DNA of 64,000 nucleotides from Thioclava nitratireducens (GTDB lineage: Bacteria > Pseudomonadota > Alphaproteobacteria > Rhodobacterales > Rhodobacteraceae), in the NCBI RefSeq assembly GCF_001940525.2, contig NZ_CP019437.1, positions 3,087,501 through 3,151,500 of the forward strand. Reading direction: 5' to 3'. The notes beneath the pieces are model-generated. The model saw only the letters and a list, made by a program, of their open reading frames with translations, was not told where the DNA came from and made no database searches. Below are positions 56,070 to 64,000 of this stretch, piece after piece (position 1 is the first letter of the stretch; every line of letters starts with the position of its first letter). The translations under genes were made by a program, and so were the position numbers.

Positions 56070-59016
56070 TCTGCTTCTCCCCGTCTTTGTCGTAGAAGAC
56101 CGGATCGACGATCCGCGCCTTGACCATGTCCTCGCCCTCACCGGTGAACTCGATCACCTCGCCCATCCGGTCGGGCCCGTTCAGCACCAGCCCCATCGCG
56201 ATACCCTTGCCGATCGTCGGCGAGTAATAGGTCGAGGTGACGCGGCCTTGCGTGTTGCGCTGACCGTTGGCGTTGAACCCGTCGGCGGGCGCGTGGCTGC
56301 CATCGGGGATGACCGATCCGTCGAGCGTCTCGAGGCCGACGAGCTTCCAGCGGTTCGGGTCGGTCATGTGGGACCGCTCCTGCGCGCGCTTGCCCAGATA
56401 GTCGGTCTTCTTCTTCGAGATCGCCCAGTTGAGGCCCAGATCCTGCGGGATCACGGTGCCGTCGGTCTCGTCGCCGATCATGATGAAGCCCTTCTCGGCG
56501 CGCATCACGTGCAGCGCCTCGGTGCCGTAGGGCATCACGCCAAGCGCTTCGCCCTCGGTCATCAGCTTCTCCCACAGCGCGAGGCCCTGCGACGCGGGAA
56601 CCGCGATCTCGTAGCTCAGCTCGCCCGAGAAGGAGATGCGGAAGATGCGCGCGTCGAAACCGCCCAGCGTGCCGTCCGCCCATTGCATGAAGGGCAGCGT
56701 CTCCTTGCTGACATCCATGCCACCCAGTCGCTCCAGCAGTTCGCGCGACTTCGGGCCGACGACGGCGATCTGGGCATATTGCTCGGTCAGGTTGGCGGTG
56801 TAGACCTTCCAGTCCCACCACTCGCATTGCAGCCAGTCTTCCATCCAGCCATGGATGTGATCCGCCCCGCCCGAGGTGGTGTGGCACAGCCACGTATCTT
56901 CGGACAGGCGCGCCACGACCCCGTCATCCATCAGGAAGCCGTTCTCGTTGCACATCAACCCGTAGCGGCATTTGCCGACTTTCAGCGTCGACATCATGTT
57001 GGTGTAGAGCATGTCGAGGAATTTCCCCGCATCCGGCCCTTTCACTACGATCTTGCCCAGCGTCGAGGCGTCGAGCATGCCCACATTCTTGCGGGTATTG
57101 GTGATCTCGCGATTGACCGCGTCGCGGTGGCTCTCGCCCGACTTCGGGTAGCAATAGGGGCGACGCCAATGGCCGACCGGCTCCCAATGCGCGCCCTTGG
57201 CTTCGTGCCAGGACTGGATCGGGGTGCGGCGCAGGGGCTGGAACAGCTCGCCCTTGGCTTCCGCCGTCACGGCGCCGAGCGAAATCGGCGTGTAGGGCGG
57301 GCGGAAGGTGGTCGTGCCAGTGGCCGGGATCGGTTGGCCAAGCGCATCCGAGAGAATAGCGAGCCCGTTGATATTGCTCAGCTTTCCCTGATCGGTCGCC
57401 ATACCGAGCGTGGTGTAGCGCTTGGTATGTTCGACCGACTCGTAGCCCTCGCGGGCGGCCAGCTGCACATCGGAGACCTTCACGTCGTTCTGGTAGTCGA
57501 GGAAGCTCTTGAAGCGCAGCGCATCGGGCGCGCCCGCGGGCATCATCCAGACGGGGGCGAGCGGCGCTTCCTCCTCGGAAGCCGCGCCGATGCCCAGACC
57601 GCCCATCGCCTCGGAGAGCGTCAGATCGCCATTGGCGGCCCCCACGACCGTCGCCATGCCGGTCCCATCCGCGCCGGTCGGCGGACGGTTCGGATCGGGG
57701 CGGAACATCGCACGCGCATCGTCCCAGGTCAGCTTGCCGCCGCAATGCGACCACAGGTGCACGACCGGCGACCAGCCGCCCGACATCGCGACGCAATCGC
57801 AGTCGATCGTCTCGACCGCCCCGCCCTCGCCGGCCTGTGCGCAGATCTCGACGCCGGAGACGCGTTTGCGACCGAGCACTTTCGCGATGCCGCGGCCTTC
57901 AAGCACACGCACACCGCGCGCTTTCACGGCTTCGGGCAGCGCGCCATGGGTTTCCTCGCGCGCGTCGACGACGGCCGAGACCGTCAGCCCCGCATCGAGG
58001 ATCGCGAGCGCCGTGCGATAGGCGTCGTCGTTGTTGGTCACGATCACCGTGCGATCGCCGGGCGAGACCGCCCAGTTCACGATGTAATCGCGCACCGCCG
58101 AGGCCAGCATCACGCCGGGCACGTCGTTGCCCGCGAAAGCAAGCGGGCGTTCGATCGCGCCGGTCGCAGTGATCGTGTGACCCGCACGGATGCGCCAGAG
58201 ACGGTGGCGCGGACGGCCATCGCCGGGGGTGGTGTCGGCGAGGTTCTCGTAGCCGATGACATAGCCATGATCGTGCAGGCCCGCCGCCATCAGGCGGGTG
58301 CGCATCGTGACATTCTCCATCGAGGACAGTTCGACCAGCGCGCTGTCGATCCAGGTCTGCGCGTCGTGACCGTCGATTTGACCGCCATCGACGGGCGTGC
58401 GCCCGCCCCAGTTGGGGGTCTGCTCGATCAGCCAGACGCGTTTACCGGCGCGGCCTTCCTTGAGCGCCGCGGCAAGACCCGCCACACCGCCGCCCACGAC
58501 GAGCACGTCGCAATGGGCGTAGACCTGCTCGTAGCGATCCGGGTCGGCCTCTTTCGGCACGCCGCCCAAGCCCGCCGATTTGCGGATGATGGGTTCGAAC
58601 AGGTGCTTCCACGCTGCGCGCGGGGCCATGAAGGTCTTGTAGTAGAAGCCCGCGGGCAGGAATTTGTAGAAGGTGTTGTTGATCTCGCCGATGTCGAAAT
58701 CGAGCGACGGCCAGTGGTTCTGGCTGGTGGTCTCGGCCCCCTCGAACAGCTCGGTCGTGGTGGTGCGCTGATCGGGCTCGAACCGCGCGTTGCGGCCCAG
58801 ACCGACGAGCGCGTTCGGCTCTTCCGCGCCCGAGGCCACGATGCCGCGCGGGCGGTGATATTTGAACGACCGGCCCACCATGACCTGACCGCCGCCCAAG
58901 AGCGCCGAGGCCAGCGTATCGCCCGCAAAGCCGCGCATCGGCTTGCCGTTGAAGGTGAAGGCGAGCGGTTTCGCGCGGTCGATCAGACGACCACCCTTGG
59001 AAAGACGCGTGCTCAT
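56062..59016 (-). CDS. soxA: Sarcosine oxidase subunit alpha
   Basis: The 984-residue large subunit, which handles NAD and the tetrahydrofolate-dependent half-reaction. The N-terminal part has a 2Fe-2S-fold-like remnant (GDTLASALLGGGQVMVGRSF), then a Rossmann domain (VVGGGVAGLAAALKEG, about 150-180), and a C-terminal GcvT-like aminomethyltransferase domain (GLMCNENGFLMDDGVVARLS; FSGELSYEIAVPASQG). The complex demethylates sarcosine to glycine, yielding 5,10-methylene-THF and H2O2. Its start overlaps the soxD stop by 4 bp. Confidence 0.96.
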   Translation of the reverse strand: MSTRLSKGGRLIDRAKPLAFTFNGKPMRGFAGDTLASALLGGGQVMVGRSFKYHRPRGIVASGAEEPNALVGLGRNARFEPDQRTTTTELFEGAETTSQNHWPSLDFDIGEINNTFYKFLPAGFYYKTFMAPRAAWKHLFEPIIRKSAGLGGVPKEADPDRYEQVYAHCDVLVVGGGVAGLAAALKEGRAGKRVWLIEQTPNWGGRTPVDGGQIDGHDAQTWIDSALVELSSMENVTMRTRLMAAGLHDHGYVIGYENLADTTPGDGRPRHRLWRIRAGHTITATGAIERPLAFAGNDVPGVMLASAVRDYIVNWAVSPGDRTVIVTNNDDAYRTALAILDAGLTVSAVVDAREETHGALPEAVKARGVRVLEGRGIAKVLGRKRVSGVEICAQAGEGGAVETIDCDCVAMSGGWSPVVHLWSHCGGKLTWDDARAMFRPDPNRPPTGADGTGMATVVGAANGDLTLSEAMGGLGIGAASEEEAPLAPVWMMPAGAPDALRFKSFLDYQNDVKVSDVQLAAREGYESVEHTKRYTTLGMATDQGKLSNINGLAILSDALGQPIPATGTTTFRPPYTPISLGAVTAEAKGELFQPLRRTPIQSWHEAKGAHWEPVGHWRRPYCYPKSGESHRDAVNREITNTRKNVGMLDASTLGKIVVKGPDAGKFLDMLYTNMMSTLKVGKCRYGLMCNENGFLMDDGVVARLSEDTWLCHTTSGGADHIHGWMEDWLQCEWWDWKVYTANLTEQYAQIAVVGPKSRELLERLGGMDVSKETLPFMQWADGTLGGFDARIFRISFSGELSYEIAVPASQGLALWEKLMTEGEALGVMPYGTEALHVMRAEKGFIMIGDETDGTVIPQDLGLNWAISKKKTDYLGKRAQERSHMTDPNRWKLVGLETLDGSVIPDGSHAPADGFNANGQRNTQGRVTSTYYSPTIGKGIAMGLVLNGPDRMGEVIEFTGEGEDMVKARIVDPVFYDKDGEKQNV

Positions 59017-59336
59017 TTATGGCCCTCCCAGTCGGGGCGTTTCGCTTTGATCTTCGCGATCACATCGGCGGGGGGCTCGGTGGTCTGCGCCTTGTAGGTC
59101 GCAAATACCTCGAGCGTGCCCGTGTCGCGTGCAGCCAGGAACCACTTGCCGCAGCCATAGGCATGGCGCCAGCGCTCGAAATGGACGCCTTTCGGGTTCT
59201 TGCGGGCGAACAGGTATCCCTCGAACTCGTCATCCGACGAGCCCGGCCCGAAGCGCTTTAGATGCGCCTCTCCGCCCGGGGCGAATTCGGTTTCCTCGGC
59301 GGTGACGCCGCAGCAGGGACAGGTGAGGGTCAGCAT
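59013..59336 (-). CDS. soxD: Sarcosine oxidase subunit delta
   Basis: A 107-residue zinc-binding subunit. CPCCGVTAEETEF at the start together with the later His/Cys of RWRHAYGCGKWFLAARDT are the expected zinc ligands, and YLFARKNPKGVHFERW is the SoxD signature. It lies 70 bp after soxB and overlaps soxA by 4 bp. Confidence 0.95.
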   Translation of the reverse strand: MLTLTCPCCGVTAEETEFAPGGEAHLKRFGPGSSDDEFEGYLFARKNPKGVHFERWRHAYGCGKWFLAARDTGTLEVFATYKAQTTEPPADVIAKIKAKRPDWEGHK

Positions 59337-59406
59337 GTCGGATGCACCTCTTTACTGGAGAGCGCCGGGAGGGATTTGAAGCAGGTCGAAAGGGAGGTCG
59401 TCTTCA

Positions 59407-60651
59407 TCAGTGCGCCACCCCTGCGGCGACGCTTTCATCGATGAAGCGACCTTCCTTGAAGCGGTCGAGGCCGAATTGGTCGGTCAGCGGCGAGTGGCCG
59501 CGCGCGATCAGTTCGGCCATGCCATAGCCCGAGCCCGGGATCGCCTTGAACCCGCCTGTGCCCCAGCCGCAATTGACGAAGATGCCCTCCACCGGCGTTT
59601 TCGACAGGATGGGCGAGCGGTCGCCGGTCATGTCCACGATGCCGCCCCATTGGCGCAGCATTTTCAGGCGCGAGATGATCGGAAAGGTCTCGACCAGCGC
59701 GCGGGTGGTTTCCTCGACATGGTGCCACGAGCCGCGTTGGGTGTAGTTGTTGAACCCGTCCGTGCCGCCGCCGATCACCATCTCGCCCTTGTCGGATTGC
59801 GACATGTAGCCGTGCACCGTGTTGGCCATCACGACAACATCCATGCAGGGTTTGATCGGCTCTGAGACCCAAGCCTGCAGCGCGACGCTCTCGATCGGCA
59901 GACGAAAGCCCGCCATTTCGGCCAGGACCGAGGAATGCCCCGCGACGATGATGGCGAGCTGTTCGCAGTCGATCTCGCCCTTGGTGGTCGAGATGCCCTG
60001 CACCTTGCCGCCTTCGGTGCGCACACCGGTCACTTCGCATTTCTGGATGATGTCCATGCCCATGTCCGAGCACGCCCGCGCATAGCCCCAGGCCACCGCG
60101 TCGTGCCGCGCCGTGCCGCCGCGCTTTTGCAGCAGAGCGCCCAACACCGGGTAACGCGGCCCGTCGATATTGATGATCGGCACCAGCTCCTTGACCTGCT
60201 CCGGTCCGATCCATTCGGTGTCGATGCCCTGCAGGCGGTTGGCGTGCACCGTGCGCTTGTAGCCGCGCACCTCGTGCTCGGTCTGGCCCAGCATCAAAAG
60301 ACCGCGCGGCGAGAACATCACGTTGTAGTTCAGATCCTGGCTCAGATCCTCGTAAAGCGCACGGGCTTTCTCGTAGATCGCCGCCGACGGATCCTGCAGG
60401 TAGTTCGAGCGGATGATCGTGGTGTTGCGGCCGGTATTGCCGCCGCCCAGCCAGCCCTTCTCGATCACCGCGACATCGGTGATCCCATGCACCTTGCCAA
60501 GGTAATAGGCGGTGGCGAGGCCATGCCCCCCTGCCCCCACGACAATGACCTTGTAGCGTTTCTTCGGCTCGGGCGAGCGCCAGGCCCGCTCCCAACCGCG
60601 ATGGAAGCGCATCGCCTCACGCGCAACGGCAAACATCGAATAGCGTTTCAT
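59407..60651 (-). CDS. soxB: Sarcosine oxidase subunit beta
   Basis: The 414-residue FAD-dependent oxidase subunit that oxidises sarcosine. The FAD-binding motif VIVVGAGGHGLATAYYLG is near 36-52, and His183 in RGGTARHDAVAWGYARA is at the position that binds FMN covalently in characterised enzymes. The ATG at 60651 has GGAGGCGCGCTC upstream; the 1001-residue open frame continuing to 62412 is antisense to ccmI and is not real. First gene of soxBDAG; the glyA often found beside it is not here. Confidence 0.96.
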   Translation of the reverse strand: MKRYSMFAVAREAMRFHRGWERAWRSPEPKKRYKVIVVGAGGHGLATAYYLGKVHGITDVAVIEKGWLGGGNTGRNTTIIRSNYLQDPSAAIYEKARALYEDLSQDLNYNVMFSPRGLLMLGQTEHEVRGYKRTVHANRLQGIDTEWIGPEQVKELVPIINIDGPRYPVLGALLQKRGGTARHDAVAWGYARACSDMGMDIIQKCEVTGVRTEGGKVQGISTTKGEIDCEQLAIIVAGHSSVLAEMAGFRLPIESVALQAWVSEPIKPCMDVVVMANTVHGYMSQSDKGEMVIGGGTDGFNNYTQRGSWHHVEETTRALVETFPIISRLKMLRQWGGIVDMTGDRSPILSKTPVEGIFVNCGWGTGGFKAIPGSGYGMAELIARGHSPLTDQFGLDRFKEGRFIDESVAAGVAH

Positions 60652-60843
60652 GAGCGCGCCTCCGAGCAGTCTCGACTCTTTCGCCTTTGTGATGGACCGG
60701 GGCGGCGGGCGAAAGCCCCCCTGTTGCGGCATCGCAGGGAAAAAAGCGACATGGGCCTGCGACATCGGGTTCCATTCACGCGCTAGACCCTTTCGGCGCG
60801 GCGTCATCTCGCCTAAATGGGAGGCGAAGGATGAGGAGACGCC

Positions 60844-62415
60844 ATGCTGTTCTGGATTATCGCCGCCGCGCTCGTTGCGGTCATTGCGCTTCTGTTTGCG
60901 CTTGCCCTGTTGCGCGGACGTGGGGAAGACGAGATGGCACCGGCGGCCTCGTATGACGTGCAGGTCTATCGCGACCAGCTGCGCGATCTGGAACGCGACG
61001 TCGAGCGTGGAGTCACATCGCGCGAGGAAGCCGACCGGGCAAAGCTGGAAATTTCGCGCCGGATGCTCGAGGCGGACCGCAAGGCGCAGGCCGGCTCCGA
61101 TCTGGGCCGGGCACCGAAAGGGCCGACCATCGCGCTGGTGATCGGTGGCGTCGTGATCTTCGGCGCGGCGTTCTGGCTCTATACCCGGATGGGCGCGGAG
61201 GGCTATCAGGACCAGCCGATCGCGCAGCGTTTCGCGGATGCCGACAAGCTCTATGACAGCCGCCCCTCGCAGGCCGACGCCGAGAAGATGCAGAAGGCCC
61301 GTGCGACCCCCCCGGCCAATCCGGACCCGAAATTCCTCGAACTGATGAAGAAGCTGCGCGAAGCGGTGGCGAAGAAGCCGGACGATCCGAAGGGCCTCGA
61401 ACTGCTTGCACGCAACGAGGCGGCGCTGGGCAATTTCGACGCCGCATGGAAAGCGCAGCAGCGGCTCGTCGCGACAAAGGGCGATGCCGCCACCGCTCAG
61501 GATTACGCCGAGCTGGGTGAGATGATGGCCGTGGCCGCTGGCGGGCTGATCACGCCCGAGGCGGAGAAAGTATTCGCGACCGCGCTGAAGATGGACCAGA
61601 ATAACGGGCTCGCGCTCTATTACGTTGGCCTGATGATGGCGCAGAACGGGCGTGGCGACCGGGCGTTCCGCCTCTGGGACAACCTGCTGCGCAACTCGGA
61701 AAGCAGCGATCCGTGGGTGCCGCTGGTGCAGCAGAACATCGAGGAACTGGCATGGCTCGCGGGCGAGAAGGATTACACCCCGCCGAGACCGCGCGGCGCA
61801 CCCGGCCCGTCGCAGGCAGATGTCGCGGCGGCGGCGGACATGTCGCCCGAGGCGCGTCAGCAGATGATCCGCTCGATGGTGGAGCGCCTGAACGACCGGC
61901 TGGCGCAGGAAGGCGGCAGCGCAGATGACTGGGCACGCCTGATTTCGTCGCTGCGCATGATCGGTGAGGTCGACCGCGCAGATGCGGTCTATGGCGAAGC
62001 GAAGGGCAAATTCGGCTCGCGCCCGGACGACATGGCGAAGATCGACGCGGCGCATCAGGCGCCTGCCGGTCAGGCGCTGCAGGACATGGGTGGCGCGCAG
62101 GCGGGGCAAAGCGCCCCGCAAGCGGCCCCCGCCCTGCCCGGTCCGAGCGCGCAGCAGATGAAGGACGCGGCCTCGATGACGCCCGAGGAGCGCCAGCAGA
62201 TGATCCAGGGCATGGTCGATGGTCTCTTTGACCGCCTGACCACCGAGGGTGGCACGCCGCAGGAATGGGCGCGGGTGATCTCGTCCCTCGCCACGTTGGG
62301 CCAAACCGACCGCGCCAAGGAAGCCTGGGGCGAGGCGCAGAAGGCGTTGGCCGACAAACCGGATGCGCTGGCTCAGGTCGAGGCGGCGGCGAAATCGGCA
62401 GGTGTGGCGCAATGA
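60844..62415 (+). CDS. ccmI: Cytochrome c biogenesis protein CcmI
   Basis: A 523-residue inner-membrane protein that holds apocytochrome c for haem attachment by CcmFH. Two membrane helices (about 2-22 and 97-115) flank a leucine-zipper-like cytoplasmic loop (YRDQLRDLERDVERGVTSRE), and a large periplasmic TPR domain follows. Two similar segments near 330-380 and 435-485 (PEARQQMIRSMVERLNDRLA and PEERQQMIQGMVDGLFDRLT) are an internal repeat of the CcmI C-terminal domain. It has GAGGAG upstream and overlaps ruvX by 4 bp. Confidence 0.93.
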   Translation: MLFWIIAAALVAVIALLFALALLRGRGEDEMAPAASYDVQVYRDQLRDLERDVERGVTSREEADRAKLEISRRMLEADRKAQAGSDLGRAPKGPTIALVIGGVVIFGAAFWLYTRMGAEGYQDQPIAQRFADADKLYDSRPSQADAEKMQKARATPPANPDPKFLELMKKLREAVAKKPDDPKGLELLARNEAALGNFDAAWKAQQRLVATKGDAATAQDYAELGEMMAVAAGGLITPEAEKVFATALKMDQNNGLALYYVGLMMAQNGRGDRAFRLWDNLLRNSESSDPWVPLVQQNIEELAWLAGEKDYTPPRPRGAPGPSQADVAAAADMSPEARQQMIRSMVERLNDRLAQEGGSADDWARLISSLRMIGEVDRADAVYGEAKGKFGSRPDDMAKIDAAHQAPAGQALQDMGGAQAGQSAPQAAPALPGPSAQQMKDAASMTPEERQQMIQGMVDGLFDRLTTEGGTPQEWARVISSLATLGQTDRAKEAWGEAQKALADKPDALAQVEAAAKSAGVAQ

Positions 62416-62885
62416 TCTGCGAGACGATCGAAGAATTCGCCGATGCGATCCCGCGCATGGGCGGCGTCGCAGGGCTCGATCTGGGCACCAAGACCATCGG
62501 CGTCGCGGTGTCCGACGGGCTGCGCTCGGTCGCGACGCCGCTATCGACGATCAAGCGCAGGAAGTTCGGCCTAGATGCCGAGGCGCTTCTCAAGATCGTG
62601 GCGGAGCGTGATTTGAAGGGGCTGATCCTCGGCCTGCCGAAGAACATGGACGGGACCGAAGGAGCGCGCTGCCAATCGACCCGCGCCTTCGCTCGCAACC
62701 TCAGCCGCCTCACCGATCTGCCGATCAGCTACTGGGACGAGCGGCTGAGCACGGTCGCCGCCGAACGCGCGATGCTGGAGGCCGATATGTCGCGCGCCAA
62801 ACGCGCAGAGGCGATCGACCACGTCGCGGCAAGCTTCATTCTGCAAGGCGCGCTGGATCGGCTGCGCTATCTGGGGACGGCATGA
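62412..62885 (+). CDS. ruvX: Putative pre-16S rRNA nuclease / Holliday junction resolvase YqgF (RuvX)
   Basis: A 157-residue RNase H-like nuclease. GLDLGTKTIGVAVSDGLRSV carries the first catalytic Asp, ILGLPKNMDGTEG the second motif, YWDERLSTVAAERAML a catalytic Glu, and AEAIDHVAASFILQ the last Asp. In E. coli YqgF matures 16S rRNA 5' ends; a resolvase role is older annotation. The ATG at 62412 is coupled to the ccmI stop. Confidence 0.94.
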   Translation: MICETIEEFADAIPRMGGVAGLDLGTKTIGVAVSDGLRSVATPLSTIKRRKFGLDAEALLKIVAERDLKGLILGLPKNMDGTEGARCQSTRAFARNLSRLTDLPISYWDERLSTVAAERAMLEADMSRAKRAEAIDHVAASFILQGALDRLRYLGTA

Positions 62886-63127
62886 ACGATCCGCAAAACA
62901 CCGACGAAATCTGGAAACGCGCCGAGATCGAGAGCCCCTGCGTCAAGCTCTGCCAGATTCACCCCGAGGCGCGGATCTGCATCGGCTGCTACCGCACGAT
63001 GGAAGAAATCGGCGCGTGGTCGCGGATGACGCCCGAGGCGCGCCGCGAAGTGATGGCGGAACTGCCCGAGCGAGCGCCGCAACTGCGCAAGCGCCGCGGC
63101 GGACGCGCAGGCCGACAGGACCGCTGA
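62882..63127 (+). CDS. DUF1289 domain-containing protein
   Basis: An 81-residue protein with the DUF1289 cysteine pattern SPCVKLCQIHPEARICIGCY (four Cys, likely metal-binding) and a following WSRMTPEARREVM helix. The basic tail RKRRGGRAGRQDR could contact nucleic acid. Function unknown. It overlaps the ruvX stop by 4 bp (ATGA), so ccmI-ruvX-DUF1289 is a translationally coupled unit. Confidence 0.92.
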   Translation: MNDPQNTDEIWKRAEIESPCVKLCQIHPEARICIGCYRTMEEIGAWSRMTPEARREVMAELPERAPQLRKRRGGRAGRQDR

Positions 63128-63131
63128 GCGG

Positions 63132-64000
63132 TTAGGCGTCGGCCCCTTTCGCCGGGAAGACAAAGCAGCGATCGCGACGGATCATCAGCCACATCGGCGT
63201 GCCGGGCTTCGGCAGGAATACGTTCGGGACGCTGGCGCGCAGGATCGTGCCGTCGAAATCCATCCGGAACTCGACGAGGCTCTCGCGGCCCAAGAAGCGT
63301 GCGCGTTCGACCACCCCACGCGCGGGCGTGCCGTCCTGCGGCGTCGGGGACGGGCCGCGCCCTGCCCGGTCGAAATCGATCTTTAGATGCTGCGGGCGGA
63401 TCACGATGTCGATCTCGGTCCCGTCCGCATGGCCCGGCGTCAGGAAATCGCCGAACGGCGTCACGGTCAGCGCGTCCTTCACACGGCCCTTGAGCACATT
63501 CACATCCGAGAAGAACGCCGCCGCCGCCCGGTCCACAGGCGCGTTATAGAGGTTATAGGGCGCGCCGCGCTGCACGATCTTCCCGCCGCGCATCAGCAGG
63601 ATCTCGTCGGCCATCCGCATCGCCTCATGCGGCTCATGCGTGACCAGCAGAACGGCTGTGTTTTCCTCTTTCAGAAGCGCCAGAGTCTCGTCGCGGATAT
63701 CGTCGCGCAGACGCTCGTCCAGTCCCGAGAAAGGCTCGTCCATCAGGAGGATACGCGGTCGGGGTGCAAGCGCACGTGCCAGCGCCACGCGCTGCTGCTC
63801 GCCGCCCGAAAGCCCGTGCGGATAGCTGTCGCGATGGCGCAGCAGGCGGACCTTCTCGAGCAATTCCGTCACGCGGGCGCGCTTTGCCGCCGCATCGCCC
63901 TTGAGGCCGAAGGCGATATTTTCGGCAACCGTCAGATGCGGAAACAGCGCAAAGTCCTGAAACATCAGCCCGATCGCGCGTTGCTCGGGCGGGACGTGAA
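63132..64000 (-). CDS. ABC transporter ATP-binding protein, FbpC/PotA type (partial, N terminus missing)
   Basis: The frame is open through the right window edge; codons before the Met at 63965 read HVPPEQRAIGL, so the Walker A region lies outside. Visible are the Q-loop FQDFALFPHLTV, the signature LSGGEQQRVALARAL, Walker B ILLMDEPFSGLD and the switch His VTHEPHEAM, followed by a C-terminal TOBE-like domain. The layout and the wording fit iron(III)- or polyamine/phosphonate-type importers (FbpC, PotA, PhnT). The substrate cannot be told without the partners. It is convergent with the DUF1289 gene. Confidence 0.85.
   Translation of the reverse strand, partial: HVPPEQRAIGLMFQDFALFPHLTVAENIAFGLKGDAAAKRARVTELLEKVRLLRHRDSYPHGLSGGEQQRVALARALAPRPRILLMDEPFSGLDERLRDDIRDETLALLKEENTAVLLVTHEPHEAMRMADEILLMRGGKIVQRGAPYNLYNAPVDRAAAAFFSDVNVLKGRVKDALTVTPFGDFLTPGHADGTEIDIVIRPQHLKIDFDRAGRGPSPTPQDGTPARGVVERARFLGRESLVEFRMDFDGTILRASVPNVFLPKPGTPMWLMIRRDRCFVFPAKGADA

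Noticed and set aside
55672..59097. A 1141-codon open frame on the plus strand
   Set aside because: It is antisense to soxA and soxG and shows only GC-driven composition.
60652..62412. Upstream extension of the soxB frame to 1001 codons
   Set aside because: The extension is antisense to ccmI. soxB has a good start and ribosome site at 60651 that match the family length.

Overview
The window is 64 kb of GC-rich, densely packed chromosome from an alphaproteobacterium of the Rhodobacterales (Rhodobacteraceae/Paracoccaceae type). The basis is gene order and family content rather than a search: tmk-holB-tatD, irr beside fabA-fabB-fabI, ureDABC with a small protein between ureA and ureB, glyQ-(small protein)-glyS beside a PEP-binding protein, folB-folP-glmM, soxBDAG, and ccmI-ruvX-DUF1289. 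The genus cannot be settled from this sequence. I see no rRNA, tRNA, CRISPR array, insertion sequence, prophage or integration site; almost everything looks like core chromosome.

Layout. 0-5.7 kb: end of a probable SPOR-domain protein, a D-Ala-D-Ala carboxypeptidase, tmk, holB, a TatD nuclease, a metallo-beta-lactamase-fold gene broken by two single-base deletions, and an AEC transporter. 5.8-9 kb: the iron regulator irr, divergent from fabA-fabB-fabI (anaerobic-type unsaturated fatty acid synthesis plus enoyl-ACP reductase). 9.2-21.4 kb: mostly single genes, including a ProC-like reductase, a haloacid dehalogenase, a Cys-rich membrane protein, efp divergent from its modifying enzyme epmA, a MarR regulator, sdhE with an overlapping XRE regulator, an aspartate-family aminotransferase, a CHAP lipoprotein, a secreted HExxH protein and a mono-haem cytochrome c.

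21.7-33.8 kb is a urea uptake and hydrolysis locus on the minus strand. Urease structural and accessory genes (ureD, ureA, a 59-residue protein, ureB, ureC, ureE, ureF, ureG) come first, with a 116-residue gene of unknown function lying antisense between ureC and ureE. After a terminator comes the urea ABC transporter urtABCDE. An AmiS/UreI-type channel gene lies 2.3 kb beyond ureD, past two Lrp/AsnC regulators and ilvC, and may add a passive urea or amide route.

33.9-48 kb: paired Lrp-family regulators divergent from ilvC, the AmiS/UreI gene, then glmM, folP and an extended folB, a SleB-type wall hydrolase, a PPDK-like PEP-binding protein, and glyS/glyQ. 48-55 kb: a SPOR plus peptidoglycan-binding plus trypsin-fold protein whose apparent active site is lost, trkH, and pyruvate carboxylase. 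55.5-64 kb: heterotetrameric sarcosine oxidase soxBDAG, then ccmI-ruvX-DUF1289, and the start-less part of an ABC ATPase running off the right edge.

The most distinctive non-coding signal is a dispersed intergenic element, five copies here: a GC hairpin followed by (C/G)GGGATATTT, exactly 10 nt, then GAAG. Every copy sits at the 3' end of a gene. I see no obvious new defence or biosynthetic system. The best candidates for new biology are this repeat, the pseudo-protease, the PPDK-like protein beside the glycyl-tRNA synthetase genes, and the unassigned genes inside the urease cluster.
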